Positions 25,437-34,660 are shown, counted from the first letter of the stretch. The stretch is 64,000 nt of DNA from UBA7330 sp043554545 (GCA_043554545.1 CP121337.1:930001-994000), one strand, 5' to 3'. Notes: generated by a model from the letters alone, not told the origin. A program made the numbers and translations.

Positions 25437-26261
25437 ATGGCCAAGCTAAGATTTGCTGTACTGTATAGTCTTTTGATTTTGATTTTTGCGGGATGTGCGG
25501 GTTCTTCAGGGGGGAGAGTTTCTTCCTTATTTTTCTCAGTAGCAGATGATAAGAAATTAGGGTTGGAAGTTCAGAATGAGATCGAATCAAAACCCGGTGA
25601 ATATCCAATTTTGTCATCTATCAAATACCCCAATAGCTATCGTTACATCAGGGATATGACTGAAAAAATTGTAAATAGTGGTAATGTCGCATTTAAAGAT
25701 GAGTTTGCATGGGAAGTTAAGATGCTACAAAATGATGATGTATTAAATGCTTTTTGCACGCCTGGAGGATATATTTATGTATATACGGGTCTGATCAAAT
25801 ATTTAAATAGTGCCGATGACTTAGCAGGGGTTATGGGACATGAAATTGCCCACGCTGATAGGAGGCATTCGATTAAGCAACTTGAAAAGCAGTATGGTAT
25901 TTCTCTGTTGTTAAGTATTGCATTGGGTGAAAGTGCCTCTCAGACAGCTGAAATCGCTGGTCAATTAGCTGGTAAAAGTGCAATATTGGCATTTGGTAGA
26001 AATGATGAGTCTGAAGCTGATGAATACTCTGTGAGATATTTGTCTGGCACTAGTTATGCCTGCAATGGCGCGGCAACTTTTTTTGAAAAGCTGCTACAGG
26101 AAGGTAAATCAGGTGGAACTCCAGCTTTTATGAGTACGCACCCAAGCCCGGACAATCGAGTGAATGAAATTAATAAATTTGCAAAGGGTATTAGTTGTTC
26201 CACAAAAAAAATAAACGAAAGTGGCATGACTTATGCTGATTTTCAGAAAAGTTTACCTTAA
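25437..26261 (+). CDS. M48 family metalloprotease, lipoprotein (copy 1)
   Basis: The 274-residue predicted lipoprotein has a lipobox IFAGC at about residues 17-21. Its M48 peptidase domain includes the zinc site GHEIAHADRRHS (HExxH) and a downstream zinc Glu in RNDESEADEYSV. It resembles the periplasmic BepA/LoiP group, which takes part in outer-membrane protein quality control. It begins 3 bp after ribF and is followed by a close paralogue, a tandem duplication. Asp after Cys+1 is absent, so outer-membrane transfer is possible but unproven. Confidence 0.88.
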   Translation: MAKLRFAVLYSLLILIFAGCAGSSGGRVSSLFFSVADDKKLGLEVQNEIESKPGEYPILSSIKYPNSYRYIRDMTEKIVNSGNVAFKDEFAWEVKMLQNDDVLNAFCTPGGYIYVYTGLIKYLNSADDLAGVMGHEIAHADRRHSIKQLEKQYGISLLLSIALGESASQTAEIAGQLAGKSAILAFGRNDESEADEYSVRYLSGTSYACNGAATFFEKLLQEGKSGGTPAFMSTHPSPDNRVNEINKFAKGISCSTKKINESGMTYADFQKSLP

Positions 26262-26295
26262 CAGCTTTTTACTTTGAAATAAAATAAAATTTGAC

Positions 26296-27114
26296 ATGAA
26301 GAATATAAAACTATACCTATTACTAGGCTCCATACTCTCTATTGGTTTATTGACTAATTGTGGAGATGACGGTGTCAAATCTTTATTCTTTTCTATACAG
26401 GATGATAAAGAATTGGGACTACAAGTCAGTCAGGAAATAGAATCTGATCCTGTAACATACCCTGTAATTTCTGAGATAGATTATCCTGAGGCATACGATT
26501 ATCTGAACAGCATGAAAGAATCTATCCTATCGAGTAGTGAGGTGGATTATCGGGATGAATTCGTTTGGCAGCTAAAAATCATTGATGCTGATATACTTAA
26601 TGCGTTTGCTACGCCTGGAGGATACATATATGTGTATACTGGCTTGATTGAGTATCTTGATAACGCCGATGATCTGGCAGGTGTTTTGGGGCATGAAATT
26701 GCACATGCAGATCGAAGACACTCTATAAAGCAGTTAGAGAAAATTTACGGAGTACAATTATTATTAAGCATTGCACTTGGTAATGAGCAGTCGCAAATCG
26801 AGCAGATCGCAACACAGATTGCAACCGCCGGATCTTCTTTGAAATTTGGCAGGGACAATGAATCAGACGCAGATGAATTTTCGGTTAAATATCTTGCGGA
26901 TACCCAATACGCATGTAACGGAGCAGCATCATTTTTTGCTAAACTTATCGCCAATGGACAGGATAGTGGTGTTCCCGAGTTTTTGAGTACACACCCTAAC
27001 CCAGATAATAGAGTGGCTGATATTAACGCTACAGCTACGACTGTGGGATGTGATACAACACCAATTTCAGAAATAGGAGTGACCTATGAAGATTTTAAGT
27101 TGAGTTTACCGTAA
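26296..27114 (+). CDS. M48 family metalloprotease, lipoprotein (copy 2)
   Basis: The 272-residue paralogue of the preceding gene aligns with it over the whole length without large gaps. The lipobox is LLTNC and the zinc site GHEIAHADRRHSIKQLEK is identical to that of copy 1. The distal zinc Glu is in RDNESDADEF. The sequences diverge most in the N-terminal 60 residues and in the linker before the distal motif, as expected for duplication followed by specialisation. gldC starts 2 bp downstream. Confidence 0.88.
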   Translation: MKNIKLYLLLGSILSIGLLTNCGDDGVKSLFFSIQDDKELGLQVSQEIESDPVTYPVISEIDYPEAYDYLNSMKESILSSSEVDYRDEFVWQLKIIDADILNAFATPGGYIYVYTGLIEYLDNADDLAGVLGHEIAHADRRHSIKQLEKIYGVQLLLSIALGNEQSQIEQIATQIATAGSSLKFGRDNESDADEFSVKYLADTQYACNGAASFFAKLIANGQDSGVPEFLSTHPNPDNRVADINATATTVGCDTTPISEIGVTYEDFKLSLP

Positions 27115-27116
27115 TT

Positions 27117-27449
27117 ATGAAAAAATCAGAAATAAAACTCCTTGTGGAGCTTGATGAAGAGAATATTCCAGAGAAGATCACGTGGGATGCAGATGATAAG
27201 GACAACCCTGGTTATTCTGAAAGTAAATCAGTCACTTTGTCGATCTGGGATCATGCCAATAAGAATACATTACGAATTGATTTGTGGACTAAGGATATGC
27301 CAGTAGATGACATGAAGCGCTTTTATATTGACTGCCTTGGAGGACTAAGTCAAAGTTTACTCAATGCGACAGGTGATGAATATATGTCAGGTGAGATCAA
27401 TAATGTTTGTGATCGATTGGTAAAGCATTTAAAAGAAGAGACTGGTTAA
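27117..27449 (+). CDS. gldC: gliding motility protein GldC
   Basis: The 110-residue cytoplasmic-type protein starts MKKSEIKLLVELDEENIPEK and contains ITWDADDK, with the family's C-terminal cysteine-containing helices (FYIDCLGGLSQSL and NNVCDRLVKHLKEE). It is associated with gliding motility and the type IX secretion lineage in Bacteroidota, although GldC is widespread and also occurs in non-gliders. The usual gldB neighbour is absent. It ends the long plus-strand run that begins at ftsX. Confidence 0.85.
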   Translation: MKKSEIKLLVELDEENIPEKITWDADDKDNPGYSESKSVTLSIWDHANKNTLRIDLWTKDMPVDDMKRFYIDCLGGLSQSLLNATGDEYMSGEINNVCDRLVKHLKEETG

Positions 27450-27553
27450 TATAATTCAGAATCTGAAAGAACTTTTCCCAACCCCATTTCATGAGGAAAT
27501 GTAATTTTTTTTCAGTAATATTATTAAACCTTACCCCATAAAACCCAAACTTG

Positions 27554-30448
27554 ATGAATAATCGATTAGCGTCGTGGTTGCTGGTCACCCTGATATCATT
27601 AGCGGCGATTCCCGCTATTGCGCAAACCAGTATCTCAGGTATTGTAACAGAGGGCTCTAATAACGAGCCACTAATTGGAGTTAACATCCTTGTTAAAGGA
27701 ACGGTAACTGGAACTACAACAGACCTGAGCGGACAATTCAATCTTAATCTTAGTTCAGACCCTCCGTTAACCCTGGTGGTTACCAGTATTGGCTTTGAAA
27801 GACAGGAACTTGAAATCACTAATAATAATGTTCAGGATCTAAAAATCCAACTAGCTGAATCAACCCTTTTGGGACAGGAGGTCGTTGTCTCAGCATCGCG
27901 GGTAGAGGAAAGTATATTAAAATCCCCTGTCAGTATTGAGAAGATGGATATCCTCGCTATTCAAAATACTTCAGCTGACAATTACTATAAAGCAATAGCT
28001 AACCTCAAAGGGGTGGATGTGGCATCTAGCAGTATCAATTTTCAAATTATCAATGCAAGGGGTTTTGCCAGCACCGGCAATACACGATTTGTTCAGCTAA
28101 TTGATGGAATGGATACACAGGCGCCTGCCTTAAATTTCCCCATCGGCAATTTGAATGGACCTTCAGAATTGGATGTAGAGAGTGTTGAATTGTTGCCAGG
28201 AGCCTCTTCTGCTTTGTATGGTCCAAATGCCTTTAATGGTGTTTTACTTATTAATAGCAAAAGCCCATTTGAGTATCAGGGCCTAAGTGCATTTGCTAAA
28301 ATGGGAGTAAACCATATAGGAGAAGAGTCCGGTCACCCCACTGCACCAATGTATGAAGGGTCTCTTAGATACGCCAAGGCTTTTAATAACAAGCTCGCAT
28401 TTAAAGTAAATGCATCATACAGCCGAGCCGAAGATTGGCATGGGCAATCTGATTTTGATCGCAATGCTTCTTTACGACCTGATGGTTTTAATTTTAATCC
28501 TGCAGCGGATCAATTGCATGCCATGGGAGATGAAGCGTCAAGTAGCATGGGGTTTCTTGCATTTGCTGCTCAATCTGCCTTCCTTGTACAAGGGACACCT
28601 GCTGATAATCCAACTTTTGTTGGATTGAGAGCATTGTTTGGAAACACGCAGAACTACTTATTTGCAGGAGATGTTCCAGGGCATACAGTAGCTAGAACCC
28701 CATTCTCAGAGGCTTCTCTGATTGATTATGGGGCAGAGAACATCAAAGTGAATACTGGACTTTATTACCGATTAAATGATAACCTTGAACTTAGTTATTT
28801 ATTCAATGGTGGTTTTGGAACCAGTATTTATACAGGGGCACAGCGATATGCGCTTTCAGATTTTGGTATTCAGCAACATCGATTACAGTTAAGAGGAAGC
28901 AACTTTTTTGTCAGAGGGTATACTACTATAGAGAATTCAGGAGGATCATACATTACAGAGTTCCTTGGAAACCTGATGAATACGGGCTTTTCGGCTAATA
29001 GTACGTGGTTTGCTCAATATACTGCCGGCTATTTGCAATACCTCCAAAATACTGCCGGTTTAAACCCAGGTGAAATTCAAACATTATCAGAAGATCAGCG
29101 TATCTCAATTCAGCAGGGTGCGCATAATTTCGCCCGCTCTCAAGCAGACGTCGCCAGGTATACGGAAGGTGGCGCCCTATTTCAAAATCAGAAGAGCAGT
29201 CTTTTTAGTAGTGAAAGAGCGATTCCAGATGGTCCCTTTTTTGATGATCAGTCAAAGATGTACCATGCGGAGGCACAATATGACTTGTCTGAATTGTTTG
29301 ACGGCCAAATTGACTTACAGGCAGGGGCTAGTTATCGAGTTTATGATCTGAGGTCGGGGGGTACGATTTTTCCTGATAAGGACGGAGGAATTCAAATAAA
29401 TGAGATGGGGGGGTATATTCAGGCAGGAAAAGAAGTTGTTCCTGAGGTTTTGAAACTTTCCGGATCACTTCGTTTTGATAAGAACCAAAATTTTGACGGG
29501 CAGGTTAATCCAAGGGTAAGTGCAGTTTATACAGTAGCCAAAAATCATAACCTCCGGGCATCATTTCAAACAGGCTTTAGAAATCCTACAACGCAGGGGC
29601 AATACATTAACCTTGATGTGATTTCCGCCAGACTATTAGGAGGATTAAAGGAAAATTATGAAGCTTATAACTTAACGACCAATACTTATACCGGGGGATC
29701 TGTTCAAAATTTCAGATCAGCATATTTTAATAATCCTTCAGCTGGATTAGGTAGCTATGCAGGGCTCTTGGTTCCGGTGACATCTTTTGATCCGGTAAAA
29801 CCAGAAAAGGTTAGGTCCATGGAGATAGGTTATAAAAGTTTAATTGATAATAAACTGTTAATAGATGCTGTGTTTTTCTATAATCAATACACAGATTTTA
29901 TCACGCAAATAAGGATTCATCAGGCCTCGGATAACCTTGGAACTAATCCTGCAGCTTTTACTTCATTGCTGAGCAGTGATGCAAATAATACTTTTCAGAT
30001 TTATACCAATTTGGATGATAGGGTTACATCTCAGGGAGCTGCTTTGGGTCTTTCATATAATTTGTCCAGGGGTTATAATATAGGTGGAAATTATAGTTGG
30101 AATAAGTTAATAGGAGGATTTACAGAGAATAACCTTGCTGAGTTTAATACTCCGGAACATAAATTCAATATCAATTTCGGAAACAGAAAAGTTATTGATA
30201 ACCTGGGGTTCAATATCACCTACAGATGGCAGGAAGGTTTTAGGTGGGAGTCTTCCTTTGCTATCGGTCCAGTACCAGCATACAGTACATTGGATGCGCA
30301 GGTATCGTATAAATTAACTGACCTCAAATCAATTATTAAGGTCGGAGGCTCAAACTTATTTAATCAGTATTATATCCAAAGCCTTGGGGGTCCTTCAATG
30401 GGTGCCATTTATTACGTTTCGATCACCTTTGATGAATTGATGAATTAA
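27554..30448 (+). CDS. TonB-dependent outer-membrane receptor with carboxypeptidase-regulatory-like N-terminal domain
   Basis: The 964-residue protein has a signal peptide ending AIPAIAQ, then a CarboxypepD-reg-like domain (about residues 27-110, ISGIVTEGSNNEPLIGVNIL), a plug domain (EVVVSASRVEES, then VESVELLPGASSALYGPNAF) and a 22-strand barrel ending in the usual aromatic-rich strand. It imports an unknown ligand using the TonB system. No SusD follows, so it is not a standard glycan importer; iron chelates, vitamins or other substrates are possible. I use the ATG at 27554, one codon after a TTG. A terminator hairpin follows. Confidence 0.92.
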   Translation: MNNRLASWLLVTLISLAAIPAIAQTSISGIVTEGSNNEPLIGVNILVKGTVTGTTTDLSGQFNLNLSSDPPLTLVVTSIGFERQELEITNNNVQDLKIQLAESTLLGQEVVVSASRVEESILKSPVSIEKMDILAIQNTSADNYYKAIANLKGVDVASSSINFQIINARGFASTGNTRFVQLIDGMDTQAPALNFPIGNLNGPSELDVESVELLPGASSALYGPNAFNGVLLINSKSPFEYQGLSAFAKMGVNHIGEESGHPTAPMYEGSLRYAKAFNNKLAFKVNASYSRAEDWHGQSDFDRNASLRPDGFNFNPAADQLHAMGDEASSSMGFLAFAAQSAFLVQGTPADNPTFVGLRALFGNTQNYLFAGDVPGHTVARTPFSEASLIDYGAENIKVNTGLYYRLNDNLELSYLFNGGFGTSIYTGAQRYALSDFGIQQHRLQLRGSNFFVRGYTTIENSGGSYITEFLGNLMNTGFSANSTWFAQYTAGYLQYLQNTAGLNPGEIQTLSEDQRISIQQGAHNFARSQADVARYTEGGALFQNQKSSLFSSERAIPDGPFFDDQSKMYHAEAQYDLSELFDGQIDLQAGASYRVYDLRSGGTIFPDKDGGIQINEMGGYIQAGKEVVPEVLKLSGSLRFDKNQNFDGQVNPRVSAVYTVAKNHNLRASFQTGFRNPTTQGQYINLDVISARLLGGLKENYEAYNLTTNTYTGGSVQNFRSAYFNNPSAGLGSYAGLLVPVTSFDPVKPEKVRSMEIGYKSLIDNKLLIDAVFFYNQYTDFITQIRIHQASDNLGTNPAAFTSLLSSDANNTFQIYTNLDDRVTSQGAALGLSYNLSRGYNIGGNYSWNKLIGGFTENNLAEFNTPEHKFNINFGNRKVIDNLGFNITYRWQEGFRWESSFAIGPVPAYSTLDAQVSYKLTDLKSIIKVGGSNLFNQYYIQSLGGPSMGAIYYVSITFDELMN

Positions 30449-30471
30449 TTGAAGCCAAGGATCATTAGATT

Positions 30472-30508
30472 AAGCCCGATTAGTCAATGATCAGGCTTTT
30501 TTATTTTT
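30472..30508 (+). terminator. rho-independent terminator after the TonB-dependent receptor
   Basis: AAGCCCGAT (30472-30480) pairs with ATCAGGCTT (30490-30498) with one C/A mismatch around a 9-nt loop. The right arm runs into a T-rich tract (TTTTTTATTTTTAT). Confidence 0.7.
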
Positions 30509-30532
30509 ATATATTTGGAAAGTTTAAGAATT

Positions 30533-31375
30533 ATGGAAGGATCAGATTATAAACATTTCCCCAAAACCAGATCGAAGTTATATAACATAGTATTTAGAAT
30601 CGAAACCCCGGCGGGTAAGTTATTCGATGTCATTCTTTTATGGGCTATTGTAGGCAGTATTTTAGTAGTTACCCTGGAAAGTGTAAAAGAATTAGATAAT
30701 CAATTTGAGTCCATTTTTGCAGTTATTGAATGGGTGTTTACTATCTTATTTACGATTGAGTATGTACTGAGAATTTTGGTGTTAAAAAAGCCATTGAAGT
30801 ATGTTTTTAGTTTCCTGGGAATCATTGATTTCCTTGCGTTGGTGCCTACATATCTTTCGCTATTTGTTACTGGTGGAGCCTATTTGGTTGTAATTAGGGC
30901 AATCAGGTTATTGCGAATATTCAGGATACTTAAATTATCCAGATACCTTTCCGAAGCCAAGTTATTGGGTGACGCGTTGCTGGCCAGTAAATACAAGTTG
31001 CTCGTTTTCATAGGTACTGTAATGAGTGTGGTGCTCATCATGGGAACACTCATGTATGTCGTAGAAGGTGCTGAGCATGGGTTTACAAGCATTCCCACGA
31101 GTATCTATTGGTGCATTGTAACCATCACGACTGTTGGGTATGGAGACATTGCGCCTGAGACCAATTTTGGTAAACTATTGGCCTCCGCCCTTATGTTGAT
31201 GGGTTATGCCATCATTGCCGTCCCAACAGGTATTGTGACAGGTGAATTGGTCAATGGAAATTCAAATACAGCTAAAATAAAAGTATGCAAAACCTGCAAT
31301 ACCACTGTTAAAAACAAAAAAGCGAAATTTTGTCATGCTTGCGGATCAAAATTGAAAAAGAAAAAAGGCTTGTAA
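30533..31375 (+). CDS. voltage-gated potassium channel with C-terminal zinc ribbon
   Basis: The 280-residue protein has six membrane helices. S4 carries regularly spaced Arg/Lys (residues about 120-139, IRAIRLLRIFRILKLSRYL) and the pore loop has the K+ selectivity filter TTVGYGD (about residues 199-205). After S6 comes a short linker and a four-cysteine zinc ribbon (Cys252, 255, 267, 270: CxxC-x11-CxxC). Most bacterial Kv channels of this size lack this ribbon, so it may be a tetramerisation or sensing module. The ATG at 30533 is preferred over a TTG six codons earlier. It is a single gene between two terminators. Confidence 0.9.
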   Translation: MEGSDYKHFPKTRSKLYNIVFRIETPAGKLFDVILLWAIVGSILVVTLESVKELDNQFESIFAVIEWVFTILFTIEYVLRILVLKKPLKYVFSFLGIIDFLALVPTYLSLFVTGGAYLVVIRAIRLLRIFRILKLSRYLSEAKLLGDALLASKYKLLVFIGTVMSVVLIMGTLMYVVEGAEHGFTSIPTSIYWCIVTITTVGYGDIAPETNFGKLLASALMLMGYAIIAVPTGIVTGELVNGNSNTAKIKVCKTCNTTVKNKKAKFCHACGSKLKKKKGL

Positions 31376-31392
31376 ATTTTACAAGCCTTTTT
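31362..31392. terminator. bidirectional terminator between the K+ channel and fasciclin genes
   Basis: AAAAAGGCTTGTAAA (31362-31376) is followed directly by its complement TTTTACAAGCCTTTTT (31377-31392). The A-rich left arm and T-rich right arm make it symmetric, so it can end both convergent transcripts. The left arm overlaps the channel stop codon. Confidence 0.85.
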
Positions 31393-31417
31393 ATAATTGA
31401 TTCCTTTTGTTAATCAG

Positions 31418-32500
31418 CTACTGAGCTGGAGGTGCCATTACACCTGCTATTATATGGATGATGCCATTTGGCTTCGTTAGTAGATCAGGTAATGCAGTAT
31501 TAGGCAATGCAACCTCAGCATTTGGAGTTTGATCTCCATCACTATCAATAAATATTCCTATGCCATTTGCAGCATTATCTGCTGCATAAAACATGTAAAG
31601 TCCAAAGCCTGCTGCACTTGTATATTCTAGTCCTGGTGATTCAGCTTCTGCACTTGTCAGGGTAGCAGCTGAAACCTCCGAAAGTACAACATGATTGGCA
31701 ATGATCCCATACCATTGCTGACCACTGTAGGTATCAACCGTTATAGATCCTCCTTCAAATGTGGCGTTGGTAGGTGCAAATACGGTATGGGTATTGGATC
31801 CTGTGAGGATACTTGCCAAGGGATCTTTCTGATTGGCAAAAGCAAATTTGTCAGCCTCCTCAATGGCGTCTGCTAATATTGAAAAGTTAGCTCCAAGGAT
31901 TATCGTCCCGTAGGTGGTTGGTAATATCTCGGCCAGTCCGTCTAAAGCAAGTGGAATTAATACATTACTAGTCGTATGAATTACACCATTAGTTGCTTCT
32001 ATGTCCGGAGTGACAACTTGAATATTGGTAGTTGTAGAGCCCGTAAATAAGGTGCCATCCTGATTGACCGTAATAATCTCATCAACACCATCTTGTGCCA
32101 CTGCAAGAGTCATTATTTCTGTCCCAGCTGTTAGATCACTTGAATTATACCTAGTGGAAGAAACATGATATGCCAGAACGTTGGCAATTATGCTGGGATT
32201 TACAGAAGTGATATCTGGAGGGAATCCTGGGTTACTTAAAAGGGAAATAAAAGCTGTATTTGTAGGAGCAAAGAATGTATAATCTCCTTCAGTTTCTAAT
32301 ACTGAAGCTACTTGAGGAAACAACTCCAGGTATTTGGCTAATGAATCCAGGCCTTCTGTATCGCTAATAATTTCTATGATTTTTTGAGATGGACCTTTGT
32401 CTTCGTCGTCATTACAACCTGCCAGCGTTATGATTGAAGCAGCTATAACGGCCAAAAAGAACGGCTGAAAAGTATTCTTAATTAATTGTGATTTTTTCAT
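31418..32500 (-). CDS. fasciclin (FAS1) domain lipoprotein
   Basis: The 360-residue lipoprotein has the lipobox TLAGC near residue 29. Two FAS1 repeats follow: the first at about residues 45-190, with TFFAPTNTAFISLL and GVIHTTSNVLIPL, and the second at about residues 195-358, with HTVFAPTNATFEGG and GIIHIIAGVMAPP. FAS1 domains mediate adhesion at the cell surface. The gene ends at the shared terminator with the K+ channel. Its promoter region faces that of the TonB gene and contains a 9-bp inverted repeat. Confidence 0.88.
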   Translation of the reverse strand: MKKSQLIKNTFQPFFLAVIAASIITLAGCNDDEDKGPSQKIIEIISDTEGLDSLAKYLELFPQVASVLETEGDYTFFAPTNTAFISLLSNPGFPPDITSVNPSIIANVLAYHVSSTRYNSSDLTAGTEIMTLAVAQDGVDEIITVNQDGTLFTGSTTTNIQVVTPDIEATNGVIHTTSNVLIPLALDGLAEILPTTYGTIILGANFSILADAIEEADKFAFANQKDPLASILTGSNTHTVFAPTNATFEGGSITVDTYSGQQWYGIIANHVVLSEVSAATLTSAEAESPGLEYTSAAGFGLYMFYAADNAANGIGIFIDSDGDQTPNAEVALPNTALPDLLTKPNGIIHIIAGVMAPPAQ

Positions 32501-32555
32501 TTGATTGAATCATTAATGTTGATTATGTAAAAATAACTGAAAATTGAACCTTATG

Positions 32556-32600
32556 TTTAAGTGTATGATAATTATAACTGATAATTTTAAGACACTTAAA
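32556..32600. repeat. 9-bp inverted repeat in the fasciclin/tonB intergenic region
   Basis: TTTAAGTGT (32556-32564) and ACACTTAAA (32592-32600) are exact inverted copies with a 27-nt spacer. The spacer contains GATAATT twice. It lies 56 bp from the fasciclin start and 91 bp from the TonB start, in the shared divergent promoter region, so an operator is possible. Confidence 0.45.
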
Positions 32601-32691
32601 TTTTCATTTCTGTTGGAATAGTTACGGTTGATGGGGTGATTTAGATCATTTATGGGATTGATGTGGCTCATTAGATATTTTATTTAGATGT

Positions 32692-33534
32692 ATGACCTTA
32701 GATATACCAAACCAAATGATTAAGGCCATGACAACCAAAGTGATTAAACCCGATAAGAAACATCATCATGATGTTGACCTTCCTAATTCCTTAAAAGCGA
32801 ATGAACTATTAACGCCGCAAGCAGTAAATAAGAGGCTTTATCAGGAGATGATAGACATCAAGAGAAGTCGAGCTGAGCAGTATCAAAACGAAACCAGGCT
32901 ATTCTGGACAATTGGAATGAGTCTAAGCTTACTGATTTGCATAATTGCAATTAATTGGAGGACTTATGAAAACCCTGAATTGGTAGATCTGGGGCAATTG
33001 GATGCTAATTTCGACGAAATGGTTGAAGTCCCACCAAGTGAACAACCACCACCTCCACCTCCCAAAATAGAACAACCTGTTTTGGTTGAAGTGGATGATA
33101 AAGAGGTAGTTCAGGAGATTAATCTTGACTTTGACGTAGAGATGTTAGAAAACACAGCGGTTGAGGATGTTGTATTTGAAGATCCTGAGATTGAGGATGA
33201 ACAAGTTGATCAAATCTTTCAAATTGTTGAAGTACAGCCTGAACCAAAAGGAGGAATTGCTGCTTTTTATAAGTACGTAGCTGAGAATCTTAATTATCCG
33301 AATTCAGCGCGAAGACTAGGGGTTTCTGGAAATGTTTTCGTCCAGTTCGTGGTAGAGAAAGATGGTAAAATCACAGATGTGAATGCAATTAGAGGAGTTG
33401 GAGCAGGTTGCGATGAAGAAGCGGTTAGAGTAATTAAATCCTCTCCTGTATGGAATCCCGGAAAACAAAGGGGGCGTGCAGTTAGAGTTAGAATGGTAGT
33501 GCCGATAAGATTTGTCCTGGCAAATAGCAAATAG
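32692..33534 (+). CDS. tonB: energy transducer TonB
   Basis: The 280-residue protein has an unusually long cytoplasmic N-terminus (about 70 residues), one membrane helix (about residues 69-88, FWTIGMSLSLLICIIAINW), an acidic periplasmic stretch with a short polyproline run (PPPPPP) and a C-terminal TonB domain (KYVAENLNYPNSARRLGVSG to RMVVPIRFVL). It transmits proton-motive energy to TonB-dependent receptors. No exbB/exbD are adjacent. An internal Met at residue 9 or 13 is a possible alternative start. A strong terminator follows. Confidence 0.9.
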   Translation: MTLDIPNQMIKAMTTKVIKPDKKHHHDVDLPNSLKANELLTPQAVNKRLYQEMIDIKRSRAEQYQNETRLFWTIGMSLSLLICIIAINWRTYENPELVDLGQLDANFDEMVEVPPSEQPPPPPPKIEQPVLVEVDDKEVVQEINLDFDVEMLENTAVEDVVFEDPEIEDEQVDQIFQIVEVQPEPKGGIAAFYKYVAENLNYPNSARRLGVSGNVFVQFVVEKDGKITDVNAIRGVGAGCDEEAVRVIKSSPVWNPGKQRGRAVRVRMVVPIRFVLANSK

Positions 33535-33564
33535 CTAAATTAAACTTAACCAGGGTTTGGTGAG

Positions 33565-33594
33565 ATCCCGCCGTTTTCGGCGGGATTTTTTTAT
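33565..33594 (+). terminator. rho-independent terminator after tonB
   Basis: ATCCCGCCG (33565-33573), a TTTT loop and CGGCGGGAT (33578-33586) form a perfect 9-bp GC-rich stem followed by a run of T residues. It is the strongest terminator seen in the window. Confidence 0.93.
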
Positions 33595-33683
33595 TTAATA
33601 AAAATCTCAATTACTTATAGCATTTTGAGAGGTAGTTTGATTGTATAAAACCAGATTTGATAGTTTCACAAAAGCATTCTTTT

Positions 33684-33691
33684 TACTTTTG
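33684..33691 (+). promoter_or_regulatory. candidate -7 element for the ArsC-family gene
   Basis: TACTTTTG fits TAnnTTTG and lies 73 bp before the ATG. A TTG stands 24 bp upstream, just beyond the usual spacing limit. No other feature is visible in the 33595-33764 gap. Confidence 0.4.
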
Positions 33692-33764
33692 TTGGACGAA
33701 GATGAACTGAAGAAGGCGATCGTTTAATTAGATCCCAAACAATAGAATAACACTGTTTAATTTC

Positions 33765-34106
33765 ATGACAAAAATCTATCACAATCCACGTTGTAGAAAA
33801 AGCAGAGAGTCCCTTGAATTGCTGAAAAGTAAGGGTATTAATGTTGAAATTATCGAGTACTTGAAAGAGCCGCCGACTGAAACTGAATTAAGAAATATTT
33901 TAGACCTATTGAAAATTCCTGCAGAATCATTGATTCGTAAGGGGGAGGCGATTTATAAGGAGAAATTCAAAGGTAAGCGTATAACTGAAAATCAATGGAT
34001 CAAAGCCATGCTTGATTACCCGAAACTGATAGAGCGACCCATTGTAATTAGCGAGGGTAAGGCTCGTATTGGTAGACCACCAGAAAAAATCCTAGAAATT
34101 CTTTAG
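33765..34106 (+). CDS. arsenate reductase (ArsC/Spx-like thioredoxin-fold family)
   Basis: The 113-residue protein has the glutaredoxin-coupled ArsC fold. The N-terminal catalytic Cys lies in YHNPRCRKSRESL, and the C-terminal part reads ERPIVISEGKARIGRPPE, where the Arg-Pro-Ile signature follows. Length is normal. It may reduce arsenate or be one of the ArsC relatives of other function; no arsenic pump or ArsR regulator is adjacent. Its stop overlaps the opposing DUF4199 stop in TTAG. Confidence 0.85.
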   Translation: MTKIYHNPRCRKSRESLELLKSKGINVEIIEYLKEPPTETELRNILDLLKIPAESLIRKGEAIYKEKFKGKRITENQWIKAMLDYPKLIERPIVISEGKARIGRPPEKILEIL

Positions 34107-34573
34107 CTGGAATACTCTGTGTTAATCTCGCTGTGCGAGTTTATTTTGAACCATTGCATAGAAAGTAAGCTAAGGACAAAACCGGAAGCAGCAGCCTCAA
34201 TGAATATGACCATCGCTATGCCGTAAGGATTAAGAGATGTGCCGTGTGGCTCCTTATTTTTGATCATTTCCATAAATTCAGGGCTGGATAACAAAAAGAG
34301 AAGCATGAAAATTGAGAAACTTACTGCTGTTGTAAGTGAGGTGAGAATACCTAAACTCAGACCCCTTAAATAGCCAAATGCTTCTTCTTGATCTTTTTTA
34401 AGACTACTTATTGACAAAAATATCCCAACAAACAAGATGATAGCATTTAAACCTCTTAATTCATATTGGTGAATAATTCCAATGGCTTTCATCAAAAAGA
34501 AAAAGACAATTAATATGGCCGAAATAGCCAATCCGCTTGTAAACCCTCTTTTTTCTAAAAATATTGTACTCAT
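34103..34573 (-). CDS. DUF4199 family membrane protein
   Basis: The 156-residue protein has four membrane helices arranged in two pairs, matching the Bacteroidota DUF4199 family (ILIVFFFLMKAIGIIH; AFGYLRGLSLGILTSLT). Its function is unknown. It is convergent with the ArsC-family gene, sharing four bases of stop codon, and divergent from the quinone oxidoreductase gene. Confidence 0.72.
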   Translation of the reverse strand: MSTIFLEKRGFTSGLAISAILIVFFFLMKAIGIIHQYELRGLNAIILFVGIFLSISSLKKDQEEAFGYLRGLSLGILTSLTTAVSFSIFMLLFLLSSPEFMEMIKNKEPHGTSLNPYGIAMVIFIEAAASGFVLSLLSMQWFKINSHSEINTEYSS

Positions 34574-34660
34574 GAGAATAATCTTTCTAGCATTGTAAAT
34601 TCATCTTAAATCAAATAAGTATTTGTAATAGTTTATTGTTTTGAATAATATAATGAGCAT

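Noticed and set aside
27554..33534. Receptor and TonB protein forming one import operon
   Set aside because: They are separated by the K+ channel, a minus-strand gene and two terminators.
33765..34106. Arsenic resistance operon
   Set aside because: Only the ArsC-family gene is present; no arsR, arsB or acr3 lies nearby, and ArsC relatives have other roles.
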